Source: Pseudomonadota bacterium (lineage in GTDB: Bacteria; Pseudomonadota; Gammaproteobacteria; Competibacterales; Competibacteraceae). Taken from it: a stretch of DNA of 64,000 bases. The DNA is taken from contig JAKLIY010000016.1 of the NCBI GenBank assembly GCA_022709365.1, positions 1 through 64,000 of the forward strand. Reading direction: 5' to 3'. The notes beneath the pieces were generated by a model, which searched no databases, was not told where the DNA came from, and saw only the letters and a list, made by a program, of their open reading frames with translations. The position numbers and the translations under genes are program-made. This document shows positions 38,158 through 47,125 of the stretch, piece by piece (the first letter of the stretch is position 1; every line of letters starts with the position of its first letter).

Positions 38158-38340
38158 TTAGCCCTCGACCGTCACCACTCCATCAAGGGCCTGTTGGAGC
38201 AGGTATTTCATCCGTTCCAACTGGCCGATGACCTCATAGCTGTTGCGGATGTCGGTATAGCCATTCTGAATCTGTCCGCCGACCCGTTCCGCCGAATAGA
38301 TCAGGCTTTGCAGTTCCCCGGCCTCGGCCTGGTCGAGCAG
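38158..38340 (-). pseudogene. 3' fragment of an unknown gene cut by repeat copy 2
   Basis: On the minus strand a 60-codon tail ends at TAA 38158-38160: LLDQAEAGELQSLIYSAERV, then GQIQNGYTDIRNSYEVIGQLE and a Leu/Gln helix. Its upstream part is replaced by the 96-bp repeat at 38339, and no start codon is present. The helical, Gln-rich make-up and location suggest a phage structural gene, but I do not recognise the family. Confidence 0.45.
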
Positions 38341-38434
38341 CGGCGTAGGGCGGGTTAGGGCGTCAGCCCGTAACCCGCCGATGCGGTGATGGACAGGAAG
38401 GCGGGTTACGCTTCGCTAACCCGCCCTACGGGCT
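38339..38434. repeat. 96-bp palindromic repeat, copy 2
   Basis: The copy is identical to 37884-37979 over 96 bases, in the same orientation, 455 bases apart. It forms the 5' break of the minus-strand fragment and also the break before the HExxH remnant on the plus strand. The two copies could recombine and delete the 359 bases between them. Confidence 0.9.
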
Positions 38435-38756
38435 GTATCGTTACTGGAATCAATTAGCTCAGGATGCCGCACAATAATATCAAAGACGCCAATGGTCGAC
38501 CGCGCATGAGCATCATGCCATCCGGCATGAAATGGGGCATTTGCTGTTTTATCGTGCTAACTCGGCGCGTTATGCAGCGATAAGAATGCAGCCATTGACA
38601 GGGAACGATTTACAGACTGCGCATAAAGTGAGTCTGTATGCAGGGAATTCAGCGATTGAATTTATTGCAGAGACTTTTGCGCTACTGGCGGACGGGAAAC
38701 CCCTGCCAGCGGATGTGTTGAATCTTTATAACCAGCTTGGAGGCGTTCATCCATGA
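38435..38756 (+). pseudogene. Truncated HExxH metallopeptidase-like domain, phage type
   Basis: A plus-strand frame running out of repeat copy 2 reads YRYWNQLAQDAAQ, a stop (TAA 38475-38477), then YQRRQWSTAHEHHAIRHEMGH. HEMGH (38526-38540) is a zinc-peptidase HExxH motif, and EFIAETFALLADG further on fits the third ligand region. Such domains occur at the C-end of phage head proteins. The downstream part from 38532 or 38586 could still be translated (74 or 56 residues). It is coupled (ATGA) to the next gene. N-terminal loss plus a nonsense codon mark it as a remnant. Confidence 0.5.
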
Positions 38757-38992
38757 TTTACCGTTCGCAGGCCAATTGTTCAATGTGTATTCACTATCAA
38801 GCGGATCGGCGTTGCCAAGCCTTCCCTGAGGGTATACCTCAAGCGCTTTGGACTGGCGAACATTTGCATCGCGATTCCTATCCGGGCGATGGCGGAATCC
38901 GGTATCAACCAAAACAAATAGCATCGCCGATTTTGGAAGATATTTTTCCCGAAGCGGTCGTTGATCAATCTCCCTCTGTCAAGGCCGCCTAA
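38753..38992 (+). CDS. Small CxxC/PGDGG protein, full-length paralogue
   Basis: This 79-residue protein has CSMCIHYQADRRCQAFPEGIP and SYPGDGGIRYQP, the same pattern as the 37665 gene: CxxC-x-H, a third cysteine, AFP-x-GIP, then PGDGG. The cysteines could bind metal. Its own tail (KQIASPILEDIFPEAV...) shows what the first copy has lost. It starts within the stop of the preceding HExxH frame. Function is unknown; relatives sit in phage and mobile regions. Confidence 0.7.
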   Translation: MIYRSQANCSMCIHYQADRRCQAFPEGIPQALWTGEHLHRDSYPGDGGIRYQPKQIASPILEDIFPEAVVDQSPSVKAA

Positions 38993-39037
38993 TGCCCATG
39001 TCCGTCACCATCGGCAACGCCACGGACGGCTGAACCT

Positions 39038-39329
39038 TCACCCTTCCACCCGCCAGCGCATGGCAAACAGCTTGTAGAGCGGCAAGCGATCCTCATCCGT
39101 GATCGTTTCCAGATACTCGGTGCGACTGTTTCAGCTTGAGGCTGAATACATCCTCGGCGCTGGCCGCGCTTTCCAGGCACAGCAACAGGTAGACGCGTAA
39201 CACGGTCAGCTTGTCCGGCCAGGAATCGGCGAAGGTTCCCAGTTGCGCCACATCCTCGGCGGCGTGGGTTTCCCATTCCGGGGTCGCGTCAATCAGCGGG
39301 GCTAAATAAGCATCATGGTATTCGATCAT
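39038..39329 (-). pseudogene. Frameshifted small phage-like gene
   Basis: MIEYHDAYLAPLIDATPEWE opens at 39329 and reads well to LKLKQ, then the frame goes off and stops at 39093. In another frame the DNA goes on as SRTEYLETITDEDRLPLYKL and WRVEG, stopping at 39038-39040. A single indel near 39121-39135 links them. The LTVLRVYLLLCLES part resembles small proteins in phage tail modules. Its ATG overlaps the stop of the gene upstream. Confidence 0.55.
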
Positions 39330-39595
39330 GTCAGCGATCCTTGAACACGACGCACCACGGCGTCAAATTGGCGCACGGCTTCTTCAGCGCCCTTCACGAG
39401 CCAGGCGTCACCCTCGTAACCGGGATGGCGCACGAACTTGGAGAAGACGAAGTGCGTTCCCCTTCCACTCCCGCTGGCCCAGCGCAGCGCCCGCTTTTGC
39501 CGGGGCCGAATGACATGCGGGCGCGTCCCCCAGTGGACAAACACGGCATGGGGCGCATGTTGCAGTTTGTGGTAAATCAGCCAGGCGGAATCGCT
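39326..39595 (-). pseudogene. 5'-truncated phage tail protein (gp10-like)
   Basis: The frame ends at 39326 and contains RPHVIRPRQKRALRW and KFVRHPGYEGDAWL, like the VRHPG-x-K/E-x-N-P-F/W-L signature of HK97 gp10-type minor tail proteins. It is open back to a TGA at 39596-39598 (SDSAWLIYHKLQHAPHAV before the GTG at 39544), but the usual N-terminal half is missing. The ATGA overlap with the next gene is typical of phage operons. It is probably inactive. Confidence 0.55.
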
Positions 39596-39654
39596 TCAGA
39601 GTCAGCGAATAAATGCGATATGGCGGAAGGAAACCAACTAAAACGCCCCGCCCT

Positions 39655-40398
39655 TCAAGCCGCGCGCCGTTGCAGAAACCGCGTGACTTCCAGCGCGAAC
39701 GACTCGGCCCGCCAAGTATTGGTCGCGGTAACGTGGGTAGCGTAGGGCATCACCCACAATCCGGCATTGGGAATCGCCCCGAACATCTCCAGAATCTGCT
39801 CCAGCGGCGCGACGGGGTCGCGGTCGCCCACCACGATCAAGGTCGGTTGCGCGATGCGCTCCAGAATGTCCAGGTCATGGGCATGATCCGAGGTCGCCGG
39901 TTCCAGCGCCTCCGACACCCGCAAAATCACGTCCTCCCAGGCGTCCGGCCCGCCCTGCGGCTCATGAATGGTACTCAACCATTTGTGCATCCCCACCCCG
40001 CGCCAGTAGGCAGGATCAGCCATGCCGCGAGTGCCTGCGTGGGTGACTTCATCTTTGCGGTAGCCGATCCGGTAAAGCACCAGTCGACCGACTCGTTCAG
40101 GATGGTGAACGGTGAGCCACAACGCCACTGCGCCACCCATCGAGGAACCGGCCAGATTCGCTGCGGGTAACTCCAGTTCATCCATCATTTCCAGCACTGC
40201 CCAGCCCATATCAGCAACAGTCAGTCGCTCTGCGATCATCGGGCTGCGGCCATGGCCCAGATGATCGGGGACGATGACCCGAAAATTGCGTGCGAATAGC
40301 GGCAGATGCGGTGTCCACTCCGCGCCGCTCATCCCGCCGCTGTGCAAGAGAACCAGCGGCTCACCCTGGCCGCTTTCGGTGTAATGCAAAATCGCCAT
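39655..40398 (-). CDS. Alpha/beta hydrolase
   Basis: This 247-residue protein has the hydrolase fold: HSGGMSGAEW oxyanion loop (about 18), DHLGHGRSP, nucleophile elbow AGSSMGGAVAL (Ser about 89), an acid in VVGDRDPVAPL and a late His (YATHVTATN). The exact substrate is unclear; 3-oxoadipate enol-lactonase-like enzymes are one option. The ATG at 40398 has AAGGA upstream; ATG 40434 is an alternative. Antisense reading runs open to 41400, but that part mirrors the next gene. Confidence 0.82.
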   Translation of the reverse strand: MAILHYTESGQGEPLVLLHSGGMSGAEWTPHLPLFARNFRVIVPDHLGHGRSPMIAERLTVADMGWAVLEMMDELELPAANLAGSSMGGAVALWLTVHHPERVGRLVLYRIGYRKDEVTHAGTRGMADPAYWRGVGMHKWLSTIHEPQGGPDAWEDVILRVSEALEPATSDHAHDLDILERIAQPTLIVVGDRDPVAPLEQILEMFGAIPNAGLWVMPYATHVTATNTWRAESFALEVTRFLQRRAA

Positions 40399-40512
40399 GC
40401 CCACTTTTCCTTCAACAGGATGAATGGCCGTCATTATAGCCACTCTGCCCGGCTTACCGGATAATGCCACGATGCAAATATTCCATTTCCCCACTAAAGG
40501 ACGATAACGCTT

Positions 40513-41364
40513 ATGAGCATGACCTCCCGCTACTATCGCACCCTGGGTCCCCACGGCTTTCATCGCGTTCACTACACCGAATGGGGCGATCCCTGTAGCT
40601 CCAAAGCGCTGGTTTGTGTCCACGGCCTGACCCGCACCGGACGCGATTTCGATTTCCTGGGTGCCGCGATGGAACAGGACTACCGGGTGATTTGCCCGGA
40701 TGTGGTCGGGCGCGGCGAAAGCGACTGGCTGCCCGACAAAGCGGATTACACCTACCCGCTTTACGTCAATGATCTGGCCATGCTGCTGGCGCGCATCGAC
40801 GCCGAACGGATTGACTTCATCGGCACCTCGATGGGCGGATTGATTGGCGTATTCCTGGCCAGTCATCCGGGGACTCCGATTCACAAACTGGTCGTCAACG
40901 ATGTCGGCCCGCGCATCCCGGTCGCCGGTTTGCAACGGATCGCTGACTATGTCGGACAGGTCGTCACCTATGACAGTATCGAGAAAATGGAGCGCTTCAT
41001 GCGCGCTGTCGGGGCCTCGTTCGGCAACCTGACCGATGAGCAGTGGCGACACATGACCGTCCACAGCTCCCGGCAACTGGAGGATGGGCGCTATACGCTG
41101 GCTTACGATCCGGGCATCGCCGAGAACTTCAAGACCCTGGCTTTGAAAGACATTGACCTGTGGCCGGTGTGGGACACCATCCACTGCCCGACCCTGGTGC
41201 TGCGCGGCGAGCATTCCGACGTGCTGGACCACCCGGACGCCGTCGCCATGACTGAGCGCGGCCCCAAGGCCAAACTGGTGGAATTCTCCGGTATGGGCCA
41301 CGCCCCGGCGTTGATGGCGGACGATCAGATTGCCGTGGTGCGCGACTGGCTGCTGGCCGATTGA
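40513..41364 (+). CDS. Alpha/beta hydrolase
   Basis: A second alpha/beta hydrolase (283 residues), divergent from the first. It has HGLTRTGRDFDFLG, DVVGRGESDWL, nucleophile elbow GTSMGGLIG (Ser about 99), acid in RGEHSDVLDHP and His in GMGHAPAL (about 261). All triad residues are present. Substrate is not known. Close relatives occur beside DAHP synthase genes in gammaproteobacteria only by my recall, so no pathway is claimed. Confidence 0.85.
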   Translation: MSMTSRYYRTLGPHGFHRVHYTEWGDPCSSKALVCVHGLTRTGRDFDFLGAAMEQDYRVICPDVVGRGESDWLPDKADYTYPLYVNDLAMLLARIDAERIDFIGTSMGGLIGVFLASHPGTPIHKLVVNDVGPRIPVAGLQRIADYVGQVVTYDSIEKMERFMRAVGASFGNLTDEQWRHMTVHSSRQLEDGRYTLAYDPGIAENFKTLALKDIDLWPVWDTIHCPTLVLRGEHSDVLDHPDAVAMTERGPKAKLVEFSGMGHAPALMADDQIAVVRDWLLAD

Positions 41365-41481
41365 ATCCCGATCCGCGCGACTGCCTGGCGCTTTCCGCAC
41401 GGCGATTCTTGGTTAAAATCTGCGATCCAGGCGCACGGTAGGCGGATCCCGCCGCATTACACGCAACTTTCAGGAATCATA

Positions 41482-42900
41482 ATGCCCCAACCTCCGCAAC
41501 ACGCGCAGACTCCATGGACGCCGAATCGCTGGCGGGATCGCCCGGCGGCGCAACTGCCTGACTATGACGACACTGCCGCGCTGGCCGAGGTCGAGGAACG
41601 GCTGGCCCGTTCGCTGCCTCTAGTCTTCACCGGCGAAATTCGCACCCTCCGCCAACAACTAGCGGAGGTCGCCGCCGGTCGCGCCTTTCTGTTGCAGGGC
41701 GGCGACTGCGCCGAAAGTTTCGCTGATTTCCACGAACGCGCCATTACCGACACTTTCCGGGTGTTGTTGCAAATGGCGGTGGTTCTGACCTTCGCCGCCG
41801 CCTGCCCCGTCGTCAAAGTGGGGCGCATGGCCGGACAGTTCGCCAAACCGCGCAGCGCGCCGACCGAAACCCGCGACGGGATGACCCTGCCCAGTTACCG
41901 GGGTGACATCATCAACGCCCTGGATTTCACCCCTGAAGCCCGCTGGCCTGACCCACGCCGGCAATTGCGCGCTTATTCCCAATCGGCGGCAACGCTGAAC
42001 CTGCTGCGGGCGCTGGCCCAGGATGGTTTCGCTGGCCTGCACCGGGTGCAGCAGTGGAATTTGGATTTTCTCCGCGCCAGTCCGCAAGGCGCCCGTTACC
42101 GCGATCTGGCGGGCCGGATTAGTGAAACGCTGGATTTCATGCGCGCTTGCGGACTGAACGCCGTCGCCGCGCCGCAGGTGCGACAGGTGCAGTTCTACAC
42201 TTCGCATGAGGCGCTTCTGCTAGGCTATGAACAGGCGTTGACCCGGTGCGATCCGGCGACCGGCGAATGGTATGACGGTTCAGCGCATTTCCTGTGGATC
42301 GGCGAACGCACCCGGCAACTGGAGGGCGCGCATGTGGCTTTTCTCCGTGGGGTCGCCAATCCGATTGGCTTGAAGCTGGGGCCGACGGCTGACGCCGATA
42401 CGCTGTTACGGCTGCTGGATATCCTCAACCCCGATGACCAGCCGGGTCGGTTGACTCTGATCAGCCGGATGGGCGCGGATAAAATCGACATCGCCCTGCC
42501 GCCACTGATTCGCGCGGTGCAACGGGAAGGTCGGCAGGTCATCTGGTCGTGCGACCCGATGCACGGCAACACGATCGAATCGCATACCGGTTATAAAACC
42601 CGGCCCTTTGGTCGCATTCTCGACGAAGTGCGGCGGTTCTTCGCCATTCACCACGCGGAAGGCAGCTATCCCGGCGGGATGCACTTTGAATTAACCGGCC
42701 AGGATGTGACTGAATGTCTGGGCGGCGCTCAGGCGATCACCGAGCAGGGACTGGCCGACCGCTATCACACCCAGTGCGATCCGCGTCTGAACGCTTCACA
42801 AAGCCTGGAACTGGCTTTCCTCATCGCCGAAATGCTCAAGGAGCAGCGACGAACATCGGGAGCGGACGCTGAATCCGTTGCGGAAGGTGGTCCGCGATGA
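41482..42900 (+). CDS. aroH: Class II (plant-type) DAHP synthase
   Basis: This 472-residue enzyme joins PEP and erythrose-4-phosphate, the entry to the shikimate pathway. [60 protein letters not shown] and [18 protein letters not shown] are hallmarks of the class II family, distinct from E. coli AroFGH. The next gene starts in its stop codon (ATGA). The name aroH is used loosely for such enzymes in some annotations. Confidence 0.95.
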   Translation: MPQPPQHAQTPWTPNRWRDRPAAQLPDYDDTAALAEVEERLARSLPLVFTGEIRTLRQQLAEVAAGRAFLLQGGDCAESFADFHERAITDTFRVLLQMAVVLTFAAACPVVKVGRMAGQFAKPRSAPTETRDGMTLPSYRGDIINALDFTPEARWPDPRRQLRAYSQSAATLNLLRALAQDGFAGLHRVQQWNLDFLRASPQGARYRDLAGRISETLDFMRACGLNAVAAPQVRQVQFYTSHEALLLGYEQALTRCDPATGEWYDGSAHFLWIGERTRQLEGAHVAFLRGVANPIGLKLGPTADADTLLRLLDILNPDDQPGRLTLISRMGADKIDIALPPLIRAVQREGRQVIWSCDPMHGNTIESHTGYKTRPFGRILDEVRRFFAIHHAEGSYPGGMHFELTGQDVTECLGGAQAITEQGLADRYHTQCDPRLNASQSLELAFLIAEMLKEQRRTSGADAESVAEGGPR

Positions 42901-43664
42901 GCCGCCATACGCTGCGCCGACCCCGCCTGTTACTGGTGATGCAAACGCCCGATGCCGATGCGGGCCGTTGCGGCCGCAAGCTGCGCCAACGCGGCTACCG
43001 GCTGGATTACTGCTACCCGCTGTCCGGCCAGCCGTTACCCGCCGGGATGGATGGCTACGCCGGAGCGGTCGTCTTCGGCGGGCCGATGAGCGCCAATGAC
43101 GACGGCAAACAGCCGGGCCTTCGGGCGCAACTGAACTGGATTCCCCAGGTGCTGGATTCCGGCCAACCGTTCCTGTGCATCTGTCTGGGCGCACAGTTGC
43201 TGGCGCGAACGCTGGGGGCGACGATTCAGCCGCATCCGCAAGGTCTGGCGGAAATCGGTTATTTCCCGGTCGAACCGACGCTGGCCGGCCAGACCGTGTT
43301 TAACGCGCCACTGCACGTCTATCACTGGCATCACGACGGTTTCGATCTGCCGGCCGGAGCAGAACTGCTGGCGACGGGCGAGCGGTTTCCGCAACAAGCT
43401 TATCAGTATGGGGCCAGGGTCTTCGGCGTCCAGTTCCATCCCGAAGTCGATCAGACCATTCTGGAAAACTGGCTGGTGGAAGGCGCGAAAGAATTGCATC
43501 ATCCGGGCGCACAGTCCGCGGCTGAACAGCGTGCGTATCATGCCCGCCATGACGCGGCGCTGGATCAGTGGTTCGATGATTTTCTGGATCAGTGGCTGCC
43601 CACCGTCGATGAACCTGCGTCGGACGTATTCCATTCTGCTATCATGACGCCCCGCGCCGGATGA
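42897..43664 (+). CDS. Class I glutamine amidotransferase domain protein
   Basis: The 255-residue protein is a stand-alone GATase1 like those annotated GMP synthase-glutamine-amidotransferase. The oxyanion strand [10 protein letters not shown], nucleophile [14 protein letters not shown] (Cys about 97) and [17 protein letters not shown] (His/Glu) are complete, so it should release ammonia from glutamine or act on gamma-glutamyl compounds. No synthetase domain is attached. It is coupled to DAHP synthase by a 4-base overlap. Confidence 0.88.
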   Translation: MSRHTLRRPRLLLVMQTPDADAGRCGRKLRQRGYRLDYCYPLSGQPLPAGMDGYAGAVVFGGPMSANDDGKQPGLRAQLNWIPQVLDSGQPFLCICLGAQLLARTLGATIQPHPQGLAEIGYFPVEPTLAGQTVFNAPLHVYHWHHDGFDLPAGAELLATGERFPQQAYQYGARVFGVQFHPEVDQTILENWLVEGAKELHHPGAQSAAEQRAYHARHDAALDQWFDDFLDQWLPTVDEPASDVFHSAIMTPRAG

Positions 43665-43700
43665 CCCGGACGCCCTGCTCTTTTAACGACCCGACCTGCC

Positions 43701-44501
43701 ATGCATCCAGTCCTGACTATCGCCAAGCGCGCCGCCCTGAGCGCCAGCCGTATCCTGCTTCGCCATTTCGATCAGCTCGAACGGTTGACCGTCACCGAGA
43801 AACGCCCCAGCGACTTCGTCAGCGAAGCGGACATCCAGGCCGAGCAGGAAATCATCCAGATCCTGCGCAAGACTTACCCGAACCACGGCATTCTGGCCGA
43901 GGAAAGCGGCGAACAGCCCGGCCAGGATGAGTGCCAGTGGGTGATCGATCCGCTGGACGGCACCACCAATTTCCTGCATGGCATTCCCCACTTCGCCATT
44001 TCCATCGCCTTCCGCTACAAAAACCGGCTGGAAGCGGGACTGATCTACGATCCGATCCGTCAGGAGATGTTCACCGCCTCACGCGGCCAGGGCGCGCAGA
44101 TCAATGACCGGCGCATTCGGGTCAGCGGAATCAACATGTTGGAGAACGCCCTGCTCGGCACCGGCTTTCCCTTCCGCCATCCCCAGCACCAGCCTGCCTA
44201 TCTCAAATTCTTCAACAGCCTGTTCGGCAAGTGCGTGGAAATCCGCCGGGCCGGGGCGGCCTCGCTGGATTTGTCTTATGTCGCGGCGGGACGGCTGGAC
44301 GCCTTCTGGGAGATGAGTCTGAAACCTTGGGATATCGCCGCCGGGGCGTTGATCGTGCAGGAAGCCGGCGGGCTGGTCAGTGATTTCAGCGGCGGCAACG
44401 ACTTTATGAAATCCGGCCACATCGTGGCCGGCAATCCCAAGGTGTTCAAGGCGCTCTTGCAGGAAATGCAGCCGTATCTTAACGCCGAAACCCCGATGTG
44501 A
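43701..44501 (+). CDS. suhB: Inositol-1-monophosphatase SuhB
   Basis: SuhB (266 residues) is a magnesium-dependent phosphatase that also takes part in rRNA antitermination. SDFVSEADIQAEQEI, AEESGEQ, the metal motif WVIDPLDGTTNFLHG (about 80-95) and WDIAAGALIVQEAGG match. Its 3' end overlaps the convergent nadE by 23 bases. Confidence 0.95.
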   Translation: MHPVLTIAKRAALSASRILLRHFDQLERLTVTEKRPSDFVSEADIQAEQEIIQILRKTYPNHGILAEESGEQPGQDECQWVIDPLDGTTNFLHGIPHFAISIAFRYKNRLEAGLIYDPIRQEMFTASRGQGAQINDRRIRVSGINMLENALLGTGFPFRHPQHQPAYLKFFNSLFGKCVEIRRAGAASLDLSYVAAGRLDAFWEMSLKPWDIAAGALIVQEAGGLVSDFSGGNDFMKSGHIVAGNPKVFKALLQEMQPYLNAETPM

Positions 44502-46110
44502 TCGGATAGCGCCGATCCCGCCCGAAAGCGCGGGGCGTAATCCGCACCCCGGGCGCGGCCTGCCGACGTTTGTATTCGTTCAGAATCACCAACCGCGCCA
44601 CCCGTTCCACCATCGCCGGGTCGAAACCGGCATTGATAAGTTCCTCCACCGAACGATCTTCTTCCACATAACCGTGCAAGATCGCATCGAGTACGTCATA
44701 GGGCGGCAAACTATCCTGGTCCGTTTGATCGGGCCGCAGTTCCGCTGACGGCGGCCGGTCGATCACCCGTTGTGGAATGACCGGTGACTGCCGGTTGCGC
44801 CAAACCGCCAGTCGATACACCACGGTTTTCAGCACATCCTTGATCGGCGCAAAGCCGCCGGCCATGTCCCCATACAGGGTGGAATAGCCGACTGCTGTTT
44901 CGCTCTTGTTGCCCGTCGTCAGTACCAGTTTGCCGGTCTTGTTGGAAATCGCCATAAGCAAGACGCCCCGGCAGCGCGCCTGCAAATTCTCCTCCGTAGC
45001 GTCCGGTGCCCGACCTGCCAGCACCGGTTGCAAAATCTCCAGGAAGGACTGGAAGGCTAGTTCAATCGGCATGAGGTGATACTTTACGCCCAGCGCCCGG
45101 GCTTCCTGTTCCGCATCGGTATTGCTCATGTCCGCCGTATAGCGCGATGGCATCAACACCGCTTCAACTCGCTCCGGCCCCAGCGCGTCAACGGCAATCG
45201 CCAGGGTCAGCGCCGAGTCGATGCCGCCCGACAAACCCAGCACGGCGCCGGGAAAGTTATTCTTATTGACATAATCCCGTACCGCCAGCACCAGCGCCTG
45301 GTAAATGCCTTCCTCCGGCCCCAGCCCGTTAGCTACTTCACCGCCAACCGGCGTTGCGCCCTGGGTGGAAATCCGGAAATTGACCGGGTACAACCCCTCA
45401 GTGAAAAAGGGCGCGCGCTGGATCAAGACGCCATCAGCGCCAACCACCAGCGAACCGCCATCAAAGACCAGCTCATCCTGGCCGCCGATCAGGTTGACAT
45501 AAACGATGGGAATGCGGCCCTCGCGCACCCGGTGCTGAAGCGCCGTCAGGCGTTGCTCGCCTTTGCCGGCGTGATAAGGCGAAGCATTCAGATTGACCAG
45601 TAACTGCGCCCCGGCGTCGGCGGCCTGTGCCACTGGCCCCGGCAACCAGACATCCTCACAAATGGTGATTCCCACCCGCACCCCGGCAATTTCCACGACG
45701 GCCGCATCTTCGCCCGGTACGAAATAGCGCTTTTCATCGAATACGCTGTAATTGGGCAACCACTGCTTGAAATAGCGGGCCTGGATCTCGCCTTGATCCA
45801 GCACGACTGCGGCGTTGCGCAACCCTTCCGGAGTCGATAACGGACAGCCGACCACTGCGGCGATGCCGTGAATTTCGCTGCATAACCGTTGCAAGGCCGG
45901 ATCGATCTGGCGAATGAAGCCTGGGCGTAATAACAAATCTTCGGGTGGATAACCCGTAATGGTCAGTTCCGGGAACACGATTAAATCGGCTTGCAGTCGG
46001 TCGCGGGCTTCGACCGCCGCCGTCACGATTTTATCGACATTACCCACAATGTCGCCGACCAGGAAATCCAGTTGGGCCATGACGACCCGAAAAGAGGAGA
46101 TATCAGGCAT
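44479..46110 (-). CDS. nadE: Glutamine-dependent NAD+ synthetase
   Basis: NadE (543 residues) turns nicotinate adenine dinucleotide into NAD+ with glutamine as nitrogen source. The N-terminal nitrilase-like glutaminase has its Glu in FPELTITGYPPEDLL (about 45), Lys/Cys regions and CEDVWLPG (Cys about 151); the C-terminal synthetase has the P-loop GLSGGIDSALT (about 290) and STLYGDMAGGFAPIKDV. The ATG at 46110 gives MPDISSFRVV; a GTG three codons earlier is possible. Confidence 0.95.
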   Translation of the reverse strand: MPDISSFRVVMAQLDFLVGDIVGNVDKIVTAAVEARDRLQADLIVFPELTITGYPPEDLLLRPGFIRQIDPALQRLCSEIHGIAAVVGCPLSTPEGLRNAAVVLDQGEIQARYFKQWLPNYSVFDEKRYFVPGEDAAVVEIAGVRVGITICEDVWLPGPVAQAADAGAQLLVNLNASPYHAGKGEQRLTALQHRVREGRIPIVYVNLIGGQDELVFDGGSLVVGADGVLIQRAPFFTEGLYPVNFRISTQGATPVGGEVANGLGPEEGIYQALVLAVRDYVNKNNFPGAVLGLSGGIDSALTLAIAVDALGPERVEAVLMPSRYTADMSNTDAEQEARALGVKYHLMPIELAFQSFLEILQPVLAGRAPDATEENLQARCRGVLLMAISNKTGKLVLTTGNKSETAVGYSTLYGDMAGGFAPIKDVLKTVVYRLAVWRNRQSPVIPQRVIDRPPSAELRPDQTDQDSLPPYDVLDAILHGYVEEDRSVEELINAGFDPAMVERVARLVILNEYKRRQAAPGVRITPRAFGRDRRYPITSGFRR

Positions 46111-46136
46111 TGCTTTCACCGGAGTCGACGACGCCT

Positions 46137-46184
46137 AAAAAAAAGCGCGGGACACAATACGCTTTCGCCATTGCATCCCGCGCT
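46137..46184 (-). terminator. Intrinsic terminator of the sucCD operon
   Basis: On the minus strand AGCGCGGGA (46184-46176) pairs with TCCCGCGCT (46152-46144), followed by a run of Ts (46144-46137). It starts 20 bases after the sucD stop and separates sucCD from nadE. Confidence 0.9.
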
Positions 46185-46203
46185 CAATGATCAACAACGG
46201 TTC

Positions 46204-47079
46204 TTATTTAAAGAAACCCTTCATCGCCGCGCCGATGTCCGCCGGAGAACGAACGATCTTGGCGCCCGCCGCTTCCAGCGCAGCGAACTTGTCCGCCGCT
46301 GTGCCCTTACCGCCCATGATGATGGCGCCCGCATGGCCCATGCGTTTGCCCGGAGGTGCAGTCACGCCAGCGATGTAGGCGACGACCGGCTTCTTGATAT
46401 TAGCCTTGATGAATGCGGCGCCTTCTTCTTCGGCGGAGCCGCCGATTTCGCCGACCATCACGATGCCTTCGGTCTGCGGGTCATCCTTGAACAGCTTCAG
46501 CACATCAACGAAGCTCATGCCGTGAATCGGATCGCCGCCGATACCGACGCAGGTGCTCTGGCCGAGACCGGCTTGCGTGGTCTGGTAGACCGCTTCATAG
46601 GTCAGGGTGCCAGAGCGGGAAACGATGCCGATCTTGCCGGGCAGGTGAATGTGGCCGGGCATGATGCCCATCTTGCAAGCACCGGGGGTGATCACGCCGG
46701 GGCAGTTCGGGCCGATCAGATACACGTCCGGGTAGTTATTGGTCAGCACCGCTTTAACTTTCAGCATGTCCATAACCGGAATGCCTTCGGTGATGCAGGC
46801 GATGACCTTGATGCCGGCATCGGCCGCTTCCAGAATCGCATCACCGGCGAACGGGGCCGGGACATAGATCATGGTGGCGTTGGCGCCGGTAGCGGCGACC
46901 GCTTCATAGACCGTGTTGAACACCGGCTTGCCCAGATGGGTGCTGCCACCCTTGCCCGGGCTAATGCCGCCGACCAGGTTCGTGCCATAGGCAATTGCCT
47001 GTTCAGCATGGAACGTCCCCTGCGAGCCGGTGAAGCCCTGGCAGATCACCTTGGTGTCTTTGTTAATCAGAATGCTCAT
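46204..47079 (-). CDS. sucD: Succinyl-CoA synthetase alpha subunit
   Basis: SucD (291 residues) binds CoA and carries the phosphohistidine of the citric-acid-cycle enzyme. [45 protein letters not shown] and the active-site His in [10 protein letters not shown] (about 247) are present. It lies 46 bases after sucC and is followed by a terminator. Confidence 0.97.
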   Translation of the reverse strand: MSILINKDTKVICQGFTGSQGTFHAEQAIAYGTNLVGGISPGKGGSTHLGKPVFNTVYEAVAATGANATMIYVPAPFAGDAILEAADAGIKVIACITEGIPVMDMLKVKAVLTNNYPDVYLIGPNCPGVITPGACKMGIMPGHIHLPGKIGIVSRSGTLTYEAVYQTTQAGLGQSTCVGIGGDPIHGMSFVDVLKLFKDDPQTEGIVMVGEIGGSAEEEGAAFIKANIKKPVVAYIAGVTAPPGKRMGHAGAIIMGGKGTAADKFAALEAAGAKIVRSPADIGAAMKGFFK

Positions 47080-47125
47080 GGTTGTCTGGTTCTCTCTGGA
47101 TCGTGGAAACCGAAGGTGCGCCGGA

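Noticed and set aside
40399..41400. Upstream extension of the minus-strand alpha/beta hydrolase to 581 codons
   Set aside because: The extra part is antisense of the plus-strand hydrolase at 40513-41364; the fold starts at MAILHYTESG.
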